A stretch of DNA of 64,000 bases, taken from Seriola aureovittata (Eukaryota > Chordata > Actinopteri > Carangiformes > Carangidae). The translations under genes were made by a program, and so were the position numbers. Positions 25,829 to 39,100 of the stretch are shown in pieces; the first letter of the stretch is position 1, and each line of letters starts with the position of its first letter. The stretch lies in contig NC_079386.1 in assembly GCF_021018895.1 (NCBI RefSeq), positions 1,302,001 through 1,366,000 on the forward strand. Reading direction: 5' to 3'. Under the pieces are notes generated by a model. The model was not told where the DNA came from. It saw only the letters and a program-made list of their open reading frames with translations, and did no database searches.

Positions 25829-25947
25829 GTACTAGTGTTGTTCCTTAGGCCTAGAAAGGTAATAGTAGCCTCTGTCAGGCAGGTATTTTAAGTTTGTGGT
25901 CAGTCAGTGCAGCCACTTAGCCCAGTCCCATAGCTAGTGTTAAATGT

Positions 25948-26011
<64 letters not shown>

Positions 26012-29000
26012 TATGGTTCTGAGGACTAATTTTGTTTTGAAACGATCATTAGGGTTAGAGTTGGAATTAGGTGTAAGTTAAGGTTAAAGTTAGGGTTAGG
26101 CATTTATTTTTGATGGTTAGAGTAATGGGCACATTACATTACATTATAACGACTGTACTCACATCTAACGTTTGACAAGAATGTGTGTGTCAGTGTGTGT
26201 GTGTGATCCACATGCTGAACCTGAGATCAGAATGTTCCAGTGTGGCATTTGAGGTTTGTAATGTGATCATGAAACTCCTCTACTCCTCTCATAACAAATA
26301 TCACTTTTGTGGAGGCCAAACACAGGCTTATTGTGACGGAAATAAAAATAGGGCTGACAGAGAGCAAATACTGTTTGACATCAGACTCATCTCTGTGTGT
26401 CTCATGGTCACAGCACTGTATTGATTATCAATCATTAATAGGTCCAAATTAGGGTCAAAAAGACTTTGAACTTGTAAAGTGATGTTGACAAATAATTCCA
26501 AAGATAGTAATCAACCTTTATAACCTATGAAATAAATCTGCATGAGAATTTGAGGTTGCACAAAAACACAGTTAGAAAGAATAGACACAAAGCAGACCTT
26601 ACCTTCATTTCCACCACAGGCCATGAAAGGCGTATCTAAATAATCAATCTATCTAAATAATTTTGGACAATGATAGAATAATTAACAATAACAATTATGA
26701 AAAATTCTTGGTAAAATTGTTGATTAAGGTGTTCCACTAGGATCACTATTCGCCGCCCTGATATTTACTGTATACATACAGTATATAAAGTTTTTTTTCA
26801 ACTCAGTACTGCAGTGCGCTCTTTTATGCAGACGATACGATCTTGTGCTGTTGGTGCTAACCCAGCAAATTGCTATTTGATTCATTCCTTCATTACTAAA
26901 GGCAGCCATCACACTCACTACTGTGAGTTATATGAAAAAGTCAGATGGTTCATCACTGACATACCTGTGCTTTTTAAAATGTCTTTATAAGGTAGTTGTG
27001 GTCAAAGTGAATAACCATGACACCAGGTCACAAGAACCTTTCAGGTACGATGCACCTTACATTAATGTGACTTAAAGGTTCACTTGTTAATGGTTTTATA
27101 ATAATTGTGACTGTGTGAGTGATGACTGCTTTGTGTGACTGGCTCATTTTGTTGTCATCTTTTATACTGTATATTTATTTTGTTCTTTCTTTCAAAAGAG
27201 ATATTGATTGCAATGAGACATAATGAACAAATTAAACTTAACTAACTTCAGCACATGGAAAATATTGAGATTACGAAGACAAATTGAATACCTTCATTTT
27301 ACATTCAATTTACTTTATTTTTTGAGCCAGTGTTGTTAATTATTATTTATTAAGACACATGGTAAAATAAATGGCACATTTTCTTATTGTGTCAGTTTTG
27401 AGAATATACAGTTTGAATGTTTAGACATGAATAACCTATACTCTTACCTCTCCCAGTTTGTGTGGATGTGTTCTTCCCTCAGTACCTGGCTGTGACAGTG
27501 ACAGCAGCTCTAATATCTCATTTCCAAGCTGTAGACAGTAGCAAGTGAAAGCCAGTCAGTCTCACTCTGCCAAGGAGTCATCATTCCTTCTGTGCATGAC
27601 TCTGTGACAGTAGCTGTGTTAGAGCAGAGACATTAACATTGTTTCATTATGTTTGCGATGTCTCTTAAGCATTATAATAACACTCGTCTCTAAAGGGTAT
27701 TTGGCTGGTAATGAATGGCAATGATTTCATTTGTTCATTTCGCAGCAGCAACACACACTTCTGAATGTTGTAGTCACTGTTAAAGTGATGGCTCAGGTTA
27801 TTTGATGCGGGGTTTGTATCAGGTACTTCTATCTACAGAGCACTGACCCAAATCTACTGCACTGACCATGATACAACCATGTCACATAACCCCAACTATC
27901 ACTTTAATATAGCTGAAGCTACTCTTATTCAGATCACCAGATGCCCTAAATATCACATTTAACTTCTAATGTGTGTCGCTATCTCAAGTGACTGTGATTG
28001 CTGAACACAAAGACTCCCAGACTTCAAATCACTCATCATTTCGCAGTGACACCTCCCTCACCCTGCCTTATACAGCTGCTAAGCCACCATACACAAATGT
28101 ATATAGCTTTTAATGAAGCGATTTATGTCTCATGATGATGTTTCAGAGCCTTCGAATAAATGTTCAAGCTTCTGGGGAAACTGAACTCTTAGAGACAGAG
28201 CCCTCGTCTGATGTTCTCTGTGTTTTTCTGTTTCTTTGCAGACAGCCGTTCCCGGCTGGCGACCGAGTGACATTTAACGGGAAGGAGTGTATCTGCCAAA
28301 AGTGTACCCAGCCTTTGCCTGCCAACAGCCCTGCACCCATACAGGCTGTCCACAGTCAGTATTCTGTTTACGTCTGTGTCTCTTTCCTGTCTCCTTTAAA
28401 ACGTAAATCACTCCACAAGTAAACTTTTCGAAGCTTTGTTACACTGCTTGTTACTGTAATTTTCTGTTCCATCCCTTAAATTGGCACTTCTTAAATTGTA
28501 TCAAGTCATTCCCTTCTCTGGAAACTAAAATGTCCAATGTTCTTTTTCTTCTTTTACTCAGGTCAACTTCAGTATAATTTCTAATCAAATCTTATCTAAT
28601 TCTTCATCTGTGTGTCCTGTGTGCAGATTGCTGCGGCTGTGGGAAGGAGTTTAAGAATGAACAGTCTCTTGTAGCACTGGACAAGCACTGGCACCTGGGA
28701 TGCTTCAAGTGTAAAGTCTGCAACAAGGTGCTCAATGCCGAGTACATCAGCAAGTACGTTAGTCTGGCTTTGGAAATGAAGCGCTAAAACCACATTACAT
28801 CTTTAATGCTGTTATGTCTATGGCAATTTGTTCTACTTTTTAGCTTGTTGGGTGGTAATTGTTGGATGTTCCCAATGTCAAGTGTCTTTAATGCAGATTT
28901 TTCCTTCAGTCGTCTAAGTGTCTAGTGTATAAAGATCACTGCTTACCAAAATGAATGGCTTCAGGTGCCGGAGATTCAGTGTAAAATAATGAAGGAAAAA

Positions 29001-32000
29001 CATTCACACACTCTGATCTTGATTCTGACCTTGATCTTGCAACTAGCTAGTCGAGCATTTAGCATCTGAAGAGCCAGATACAGTTCACAGCTTGTTTCCA
29101 TCACACACAAGTTGCCAAGAAATCAGTTACTGTCACAAAGTTAATATTTTTAAGCAAAGGCCTTTCTATCAGCTTTTATAGTTATTATTATCTCTTATAT
29201 CTAATGTTTTACTGTTAGTTTACTTGTTACAACATTTTTTTGTATTTTAAATCTTGAATTTAGACATTTATTTTGCTTTCAGTGGCAATGTGTAACATTG
29301 TCATGCTGCCTATATGGTTACAAATATAAATAAAGTGAAAGGTTTTTCTATAATGTAAGAATTTTCTTCTGTCACAGTTTCATGTTCCAGTATTAAAAAG
29401 CCACATGGAATACAAATAGAGAACAGAGTAGATGCAGCATAAGCATTGTAAGAAACCAGTGGCTAAAGTCTTATTTACAACAGATCTGGTCAATATGATA
29501 ATATCAGAACGCAGTTCATTCTTTACCACATGTTTAGGCTGCAATAATACGCTGCCTGAAATAGTAAATCATGGCACTAACCAGCAGCTGTGGTTTTATA
29601 TTTGGTCTGAAATACTCACAAATGATCATAATGTAAGTTTGGATCGTCATGGTTAGAGGAGCAGGATTCACCAGGCTATATCCTGTCAGCTCAGGCACGG
29701 TGCATGCACGATCCTCAGGCTCTGAGCTGAGCTGGATGATGTGAAGTGTATCTGATGCTCTGTGTCCTGTGTTGTCCTATCAGGGAGGGGATCCCCTACT
29801 GTGAGATGGACTACCACGCCATGTTCGGCATCCAGTGCGAGAGCTGCAAGAAGTACATCACTGGGAAAGTCCTGGAGGTAACGTTACTCTGCTGATGTGT
29901 TACACTTAGAAGAAATACTCTACGGCAGCTGTTAGCATGTAGCACGCAGTCCCTCAAAACATCTAAAACAGTGTCTTCAGATTGATAAGGAGGTGAAAGA
30001 GAAATGTAGAATCAAGGTGAATAAACAGAATAATGAAAGCTTCATGGGTAATATCATTGAAAGGGGAGCGTGTCTATGTTCCCACAGCCCTAAACCTAAC
30101 CCTATATTCCCACAGCCCTAACCCTATATTCCCACAGCCCTAACCCTATATTCCCACAGCCCTAACCCTAACCCTAATTTTCAAAAATTTCTGTGAAAAA
30201 AAAGTTCTAAGAAATGTGGGAACATAGGGCTGACCCCAATTGAAAGTGTAGCTCTCAGCAACTAAAAGTCAGAATGTCTGACAGTGTTGACCCCATTTCC
30301 CCGAAGCCGTCATTAAAATTTCATCAGAACTTATGCACTGCTAATGCAGATACATGAGAAATGCTTCTAGGATAGCTACCCCTGTATGAACAGATCTGTG
30401 ACCAGCCCTTTATAGCATTCACATGATCATTAACACAATTTCCTGGAGTATGAAAGGCAAGAGTGCACAGGGAGGCTTCCAGAGGCTGATGGGGTGATTT
30501 CAGCATCTCTCTGCATTCAGCCTGTTGGAGTCGCTCTTGCTTGTTTCTTATTTTTCCAACTTCTTAACTTTCTACCTCTGTCATACCTGTTTGACGGCGC
30601 TGCGCTGTCTTTGAACACGCTAGTCGAGAGTTCTGGTCTGTTGGTTTATCAGCGTTTCATTCAGCTATGTAACTGTTGCACAGCAAATCCACAGAAGCAT
30701 TTACACCAGGGACCAGCTGACCACGCTGAAGCCAGCAGGCATGGTGACTGCATGTAAGGGAAATTGTTACAAAGCAATTTCCCTGCGGGGATCAATAAAG
30801 TATTTCTGGTTCTGATTTAGTCCCACTGTAGTCCGCTGTGTGTGGGTCCTCAGGGAAGAACCAGCCAGCCAGGATCTCTTCCGTTATTCAGCACAATCGC
30901 TCCTCTCTCCTTTGCTGTGGGCTAATGGCTTTGACCTCACTCTCAACTGCACACACACGTTATCTCTCCTTGTTCGCTTTCCTCCCTCCCCCCCTCAGGC
31001 AGGTCATCCTTTCATTGTCACTCACTCTCAGGTGCCAGTCGGCCTCTACACTTCTCTCTCTGTGCCATAAAACAAAACCATACAAGCTGCTGGACACATA
31101 CAGGACACGTTTCATCCTCCGTGTCATCGGTGTCCAATGCTGGACATTTCTTAAAAAGTGTTATTAGATATGGGGGGGGGGGGTGTGAGAAAGAACAGAC
31201 ACATCATCTCCAGGTTGTTGCTGTCATTAAGTGTGACGTGTGAGCTTGACCTGATTCAGTTTGTGTGCCTTTGAGCAGTACGTATATAGAGACGGAGAGA
31301 AAGACACTAGAGTCAAGCGTCATGCTGGTAGCTGCACATCACACCCAGTCGGACCAAAATAATTTGAAGCAGCTGACTGCACAATGGGGGCAAACACCTG
31401 ATGTTCAGGTGAGATTATTCCACTTTTAAATAATGCATTTTAACTCATTCTACTGCATAGTCATTACAGGGCCTCAAATAATGAAGTGAACTATTATTAT
31501 CATTAGTTCATTTCATTAATTTCCCATATGCTTTAGTTTTTATATAATCATGCTGAATTAATAACATATGCCTTCATGAAATGTATTTGGCATAATCAAT
31601 AGCAAGTTTCACACTCGGGATTGTGATGAATGGGAACATTTCCTATTTTAAGATGATGGACAGTGTTTCCTCTGTCAGCAGTAGTGTGTCTGAAGCTGAT
31701 GGATTTCAGTGGGGACCTGAAATGTTACAGATAATAAAGAAGTGGAAGTACTGATCAAGTGCATGCTCTGTCCAATTCCATGGTGCAGTAAAGGTGATGC
31801 CATCACTCATATTGTATTTCAACCTTTCTGATTTATTTTTGACAGAAAACGTCATTAAAACATCTTTGCCTTCACATGCAGCTGCTGAAATGGTTAAAAA
31901 ATATATTTATATCTTTTCATGTCGGTGTCGTATTCAGATTCAGACTAGACAAACTGTAGGGGAAGGTGTCAGTTTTATGCAATGTTGAGGCAGGCAGTGT

Positions 32001-35000
32001 TTTCCTGGTGTAAGTATTAGAAGCACTATACTAATCAACAACACCAAACATCTGCATCCCCCAGAATGGCCAGTGTGATATTACTTTGTAGCTGTTCATT
32101 CTCAATGAACAAGAAAAGCTGGAGCAACATGGTGGAATAGGAAAGAGGGAGAGAGATTGACGGAGTTGGATGAAGCAGAGGAGCATCGGAGAGGCAGGTA
32201 GAAATCAGTGCAGCAGAATGTGACCCAGTGAAGCAGCCTGTTGTTCTACAGTGATGAAGGGAAGTGACATGGGATACCCTCCTGGGGCGGAGAGAGGGAT
32301 GAGAGGAGGAGAGGAAGAAAGCTTTTAGATGGGAGGTCTTGGAAGCTCTAGCTCGGTATTATAGAGACAAACAACAATCTCTCTCTCTCTCACTTTCTCT
32401 CTTCCTTTCATCACATGACGCTCTCTTTTTCATGAACACATCGGGTTCCGGTGTCGGGAGAGAGGCAGGAACAGAAGAGATGGAATGAGAGCACGTTTCT
32501 GTCTTTGTCACACTGTGTTTGTAAATGACATCATCCACATCCATTTCCTGTTGTGTCGGGCTATCAGGTGTGTACCTGGCTCTTTGGCCCACAATGACTG
32601 GAGCCAAAGCCAGTCAAGCAGGACTAAAAGCACATTTGTGTGTGTTTGTGTGTTTTGGTGGTGTGTGTACTGACTGAGCAGGGAGTGTTCTTGTGTTTGC
32701 TTCCTTGAGGCAAGTTTTTCCTTACTTCTGTTCTTTTACTGCCTCATTCCTTAAAGGGTTGTCAATGCAACCATATAAACCCAGCTGGCTCTGGACATGA
32801 ATGTAAGAAAGACGTCGGGCTCTTAACAACTCTAACATCAGGCAGACAGCTAATTGACATGGTGACGTTGAGCAGACGTTTAGCAGTCATTGGGCTTTGG
32901 TCACATTACCGCACTAGAATATTATTATTCTATTCCAAAATGGTGTTGGCATGAGATGTTTGGAGGATATTTGATTTCTTGGTGTAGGGAACTGAGAGAC
33001 TATTTTCTTGCCGAAGCCAGCTGCTAATCTGGCCAATGATAAACTAGTGCTGCTAACTGAGAGGCCAGCGGAGGAATATGAGCCGACTGTTCATTCGACC
33101 AACGTGTTAACTGACTTGTCATTAGCATTCTGAAGCTAGCTAGATTAGCTAGTGACTTGTCTTGCCACTTTATTCTTTGGTGTTTTATTTGCAGATGGGA
33201 GCCAAATGTGGTGCGTTACCGCCACCAATTGTAGAAACATTTAGTTTGTGTGTGTCCCTTGTGTTAAACACACAGTCTGCAACTTCTGCCTCTAGGTTTC
33301 TCTCAATCAAAACAATATCAAAAAAACATCGGTGGGTGATGTCATGAAATAGCATGTGATCATGGGAGTTGTTGTCTTCACCACCATTACTGTAAGCTCC
33401 TCCTGGTTTGGATTCCTTCAGTGTCAGTGGTTCAGGAAATCAAACAGACCTGCTGATTCTAACCGTTAAAAACTCTGAATAAAGCAGGTTCACATTTAAA
33501 GTCAGTGTTTGAGCGACGCTGTCCAGAGGACAGAGACTCAGGGAAGAGTTGGAGCTGAGATTGATGCTAAACTTTGTTCTGATTGTTTCTCTGATAACTT
33601 ATGAACCAGACGTTCAGCAGGTTTTTACCAGCAGCTGAATTATCCACAGAGGTGTCCTCCTCTCCATAACAAACACACCAGGGGATTAAAACCAGTAGAA
33701 ACTCTGAAGAAAGCAGTTTGACTTTCAAAATCAGAGATTCATCGACGCTCTTCAGGGACACAGGACAGGACGTCTCCAGCAGCTGGGAGCTGAGCTGTCT
33801 AACATTTCCTCAGCTTGTTTCTCTGATAACTTCAGATCCAGACGTCCGACGACTAAAATCCTTCATCTGGTTCAAATATAGAGCTGAAAACCACCAAGGT
33901 TTAAAAAGTGTTTGTGGCTTAAAACTAGATAAAAGTCAATGTTGAGCTTCTGTCAGAAAAACACACTGACACATGATCATAGAGGATATGATGTCACTGA
34001 CAGGCAACAGGCGAAATGTTATACCATGATGATTTCTGTAGGTTTGAGAATTGATGGAGACATTTGTGATAATGCTAGAACACAACTCAACAACGTATAG
34101 AACATAGATCTAGTTGTTTTTAGACATTTTACTTTGGAAAAGTTAAAAGATTTTAACTTTAAGACAGAGATAGCCAGAGCACTAGGATTTCATTGTATTT
34201 GTAATGCACTTGACAATAAAGTTTAACTGAATTTGTCTATTTTTTAAGTTACCAAAAAATGCGCAGCATTGCTGCTTAGAACATGCACGTGCACAAAAAT
34301 ATCTTGAGTTCAAAATAATTTGAATTGTTTGCTACTCTACATGTGAGTGCATACAACTGCCAAGAAAATGGTATGTTTAATAGTTAATAAAGACCTTTAG
34401 CCATTACATTTAAACCCACACCAGTTAGTTAACCCAGTCAAGCCCAGTGTCAGTGCCACCTCAACTGGAGGAGGGCTCTGACCGATACAAAACGACAGCT
34501 GACAAGTGTCACACTCCAGCTGCTCAATAACATGCGGGTCAAAAGGTCTGGTTGTCGACCCAGGAGCTTCCACTCTGGGTGGGATGATGCAAGTTGGCTC
34601 CCAGGTTCTTAGGCCCTTTTCCCATTTCTTAAATTATCACTCCTACGGCTGTTGAGTTAGGCCTCCCCAAGAGCCTGAGAACAGACCCTCTCCTTACCCC
34701 CGGCTCATCAATGGGCAGCCTGTTGAGACCAAAGAGTCTGCTATGCGGAGACTAATAGTGTTGCGATATACCAGTATTGACAATAAATCATGTTTATAGA
34801 CAGAATAGACATATGGTGATGGCAGATGTTAGGCCTGGGGGATCTAGTGTTTATCAGTTCATCCAGTTGCCTTTTCACTATCCAATTAGTGTAATTATTC
34901 TTTGTGTTTGCTGTTGTGCAGTTATGGTTACAGACTCTCTCTCCACCTCACTACATTAGTATTTTGTGTAATTAATTTGCCAAACAAGAAACAAAAGACA

Positions 35001-36079
35001 CAGTAAACACAGGTAAAGATGAAGTTGCTTGATAGCATTATTGGGTTTTTTTTCAAATTTTCTGTAGATATTGTGATTATATCGTTATAATAAATTGTTT
35101 TGATCATATATATTGTGTAGTGAAAATCTGATACGCTGACAGTCCTGGTGGGGACATATCAAATCAATAACTGGACCTGCTAGCAGTAGAGGAGGGTGAA
35201 TAGAAACTGTGTGTATGGTTTTTGCCTACATCTCTGTTGCTCAGCTTTTCATTGCCGTGGCATTTCTTCATTGTTCGTCCAGAAATGAACGAATCAAACC
35301 AAACGTTCCTCCGGCTGCAGCTTCACTTTAAAAGCATTTAACTGGCGAAGTGCAAGTTGACTTGTATCATGAAGTAGGAAATGCAGTGTGTTTGTCAGTG
35401 ATCTTTGCACTTACTGCTATTGTTTATCAAAGATGCATCTACAAAACAGGACAACGGCCATGTTCAGCAATTTTTGACAGCGGATCAGTTTGAAATATTG
35501 CAGGGAGTAATGGAACAAGAAGGAGCACCCACAGTGAGCTACAAGCTGCATACCTCTAACTTCTCAAACAGGAAACCAACTCCTTTCACTGTGCAGACTC
35601 ATGCCATGTGCAGTATAAAATCAAATCACAGTTGCTCATTATGGCAACAGGGCAATTATTGCTTGATTAAAGTAAGAGTAGAGAGCAGAGTAAGCAGGTG
35701 TGGATGTTGGATTGATGCTTTCAGAAGGTCAGACACAGACCCCCTCCAATCCCTTGTTGGAAAGATGAGGACGTTTTCAAGGTGATTTCGACCATCCGAC
35801 AAGCGGTTTTTTGGCACCTCCCCTCTAGACACTCTGACAATAATACCCACTTTAGACAGGCACTGGCCAAGTCTGTGACACATAAAAATAGACAAGGTTT
35901 GAACTTCCCTCTCAAGCTTTTTGTTTTCATTCTACACACAAATACTTTTTGTGCACACAGCAAGTGTTGTAACAGCAAGAAGAGTGCTTTTGTGAAGGTG
36001 CACTGTAAAAGCTTGAGAGAGATAGATTGAGTAACTGCTGTGTTCTAATTGCAAGTTGTGGAGAGAGTAGACAAACAGG

Positions 36080-36120
<41 letters not shown>

Positions 36121-39100
36121 TGTGTGTGTCTGTGTGTGTTTGTGCTGTAGCTACACCTGGCTCACCAAAATCTATTCCAATCCCCTAAACGGATCATGTC
36201 CTTCGCCTGATTGGTTTGTTAGAGAGACCAGGTATGTAGGTAACTAAGTAAACAAAGAGATTAAAAAAAAGCTCTGCAACTATTTGCCATGTGACCACTG
36301 CGCTGCCATGATCTCTTCCAGCTCTTTACCATGGCTGTCTCAAAAACCCTGAAGTCTGCGGAGTCTTAACTATGAATGGAAACCCTGGCTGACCAGCTAC
36401 AGCCTTATTCCTAAGTAAAACATTCAGTCATCATCTTTCAAGTTCATCCTTCCTCCAGCCCATTGTCTTCCCTGACTTATCAGTCCTGCAGGACAATTTT
36501 CCTCTCCTGCACCCTTGGAGTCTGACAAAGGAAGATTGCAGTACTATCTCCTTTCCGGCCCTCACATACTTTCCATGCTTGAATTTCAATCCAGCTTTGT
36601 CCTTTTATCTCCGGACGTCAATGTTTCTAAGACAACTTCCTTTTTTTCTCTCAGTCTCTGTCTATTTATCGGTCTCAGTTCACTTCAAGTATGAGCTTTT
36701 GGCATGGTGTCCACAACATGCTACTTTCTTTGTCTCCCAATAATACTAGAACCTGGAGTCTGGGAAGCACGTTCCTTTGGTTGCCTCATCTCCGCATCTG
36801 CTGTCCATTTGGTTTGATAATCATTACGTAGGGTGTTATCCAAGAAATACAGCGTCAATGCTATGTTTTCTCCTATCGTTCCATACTGAGATGACATAGC
36901 AAAGTGGAGGGACATCAGAGGGATTGTGCGTATTCAGGCCGCCGTTGAAAGCGAGAAGGGATGCCTTTGGGAGGTGGAGATCAGCAGACATCAGATGACT
37001 GTTGTGCAAAGAGAGGAAAAGAATGATTTCATTGCAGAGTGTCCATCTTGAGTAGTTTAGCTTATTATTGAGTCCATAAATCACACGTTTTAAAACAAGA
37101 AAATCTGCCAAACAGAGTGAGATAATTCTCCTTTTCTAATGCTGTTTCTTGTTGTCATGACACCAAACAAAAGAGAATAAGGCACTAGTACCGAGAGAAT
37201 CCCCACTGAACAAGAGGAATGTTTTTTGGATTACCCAACAGACTGGTATTCAAATGGGAGAAAAGCAGGTTTTGGACCAATAGTTTGCTAGTTTCAGTAA
37301 AATCTTGTTACGAAAAGGCAAAACTCTTCCACAACAACAACAAGGTGTCTGATGTGTCCTTGAGCAAGGCACTGGACCTACCAACTGCTCTGATGGTTGC
37401 TTCCAGTGGCAGAGGTCCAAAGTGCTGTTTTGGAGCCAGTACTGTGGACTCAATCAGAAATGGCCCTGAAGGGAAACTACCCAAGGTGGAAATGCAAACA
37501 GTAAGTAGCTTGTTAAGAACAAAGACTCCTGATCCAGAGGGACCCATAGACAGTCATACCAGATCCAAATATACCCAAGGATAATTGGACCCAAGTACTG
37601 TAGTTCCCAATAGAGGAAAGAGAACACCAGCGCTAGCAGCAATATTCTGGACCAGCCTGACTTGCATTCTGGGTCTCAGCTATACGGAACTAAGTGGATC
37701 CCTGAAGAACCCTAGATTCCAGTGGCCTGCAGTACAACAAGTCCAAAAGCAATCAACACTATAACTGTAACAACAATATAACAGGCACATCCATCCACAC
37801 TGGGACAACCACCTCCCCTTCACACTGCCTCTTCAAGCTCTGGAGATAACATACAGTATGACCCCCATTAGCCTCTAAATGTCAAGCCCTGTTATCACAG
37901 CTCCATTCTTAACACACGGGTCATAATAAATGGTTCAGACACTGCAGACTCATCAGGCTTATTGGAGAATTTGTAGGTAGTTTTGAACAGTTTGCGTTGA
38001 GTGTTAAAAGACGACGTCACCACTGATACTAAAGCTGTTAGAAGATCCAGCTGCTCTTGGAGTTGCGTTTTGTCCTTTTTGCTGTGGATGAATATTGATC
38101 AGTCATTACGTCTGTAAATCTGTCAAGTTGATTGTTTCACCTCTCTCTGCACTGAGTCCAGCTGCACTGCTCCTTACTAAAAACAAGAGCTCCACCTTAT
38201 GGCTCAATAATGAAACACAACCTTGTCTTGTCATCCAGTGACACTTAAATCAAGGAATGCAAATCAAACTCTGAAACTTTTTAATGAGCTAATTATGAAT
38301 TTCCTAATAAAATGTGCCTTTAGACCTGCAGAAAACAAGCTTATATAGGAATACAGTTGCATACACTTACATCAATGACTTTGCATGATTGGATGTTCGG
38401 GGTGATGGGTGTGGCTAAGTAATGGTCAGTAATGGCCACAATGCAGCCTGAGGGATGAGGTAAACGTATTGGTCACTCTGGTGTGAAATCACTTATTGGT
38501 ATTTCCTGTTTGTCTGTTATCGGCTGCACTGCATTGGTTTGTCTTCATGATTACAGTTATACATGATCCAGATTAAAACTAAATATTATATTTTGTACAG
38601 TCATGGTTTCAGACTCTCTCTCCACCTCCCTACAGTCGTATCTCAATCTAATTCATTTGACAAAACACAGTAAACAAGGTTAAAGATGGATTTGACTCAT
38701 AGCGTTGACTCATATTACAATAATATCGTTCTTGTAAATTATTTTAGCCACAATTATTGTGAAGTGAACATGACGCCATCTGCAATCTGACAAATCATAA
38801 CTACAAGATAATCTGTCAGAACCATTTACACATAAGTCAACTGTGTTCTTTAGACTTACATACAAATTCTGAAATAGATTTTTAAGATGCCACTGAGTTA
38901 CATTATTGAAAATGTAAGATCCAGTGTTTTTGTCACATGACTCATACATTTAGTTCTTAAAAGTCAGGTAATATCTGCCTTTGAATATGTCTTTTGCAAG
39001 TCCCTGAGCTTTATGGTGGTGCAGGAATAAATTGCTTGAGTAGCCCTTTAATCAATCCACTGAAGAGCTCAAACCAAAAATAAATGCTTCACCGTCCTAA

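Larger units (their letters stand above)
24336..28241 (+). other. ablim2 intron (3.9 kb)
   Basis: It contains an imperfect inverted repeat (24576-24726), a purine-rich stretch at about 24980-25430 that may be a retroelement relic, two long (GT)n tracts and a GGGTTA-rich stretch after the second one (26045-26110). Nothing in it looks coding. Confidence 0.7.

Noticed and set aside
37219..37584. 121-codon frame on the plus strand
   Set aside because: It includes the phrase GATGTGTCCTTGAGCAAGGC, which I know from a dispersed fish repeat, and resembles no protein.
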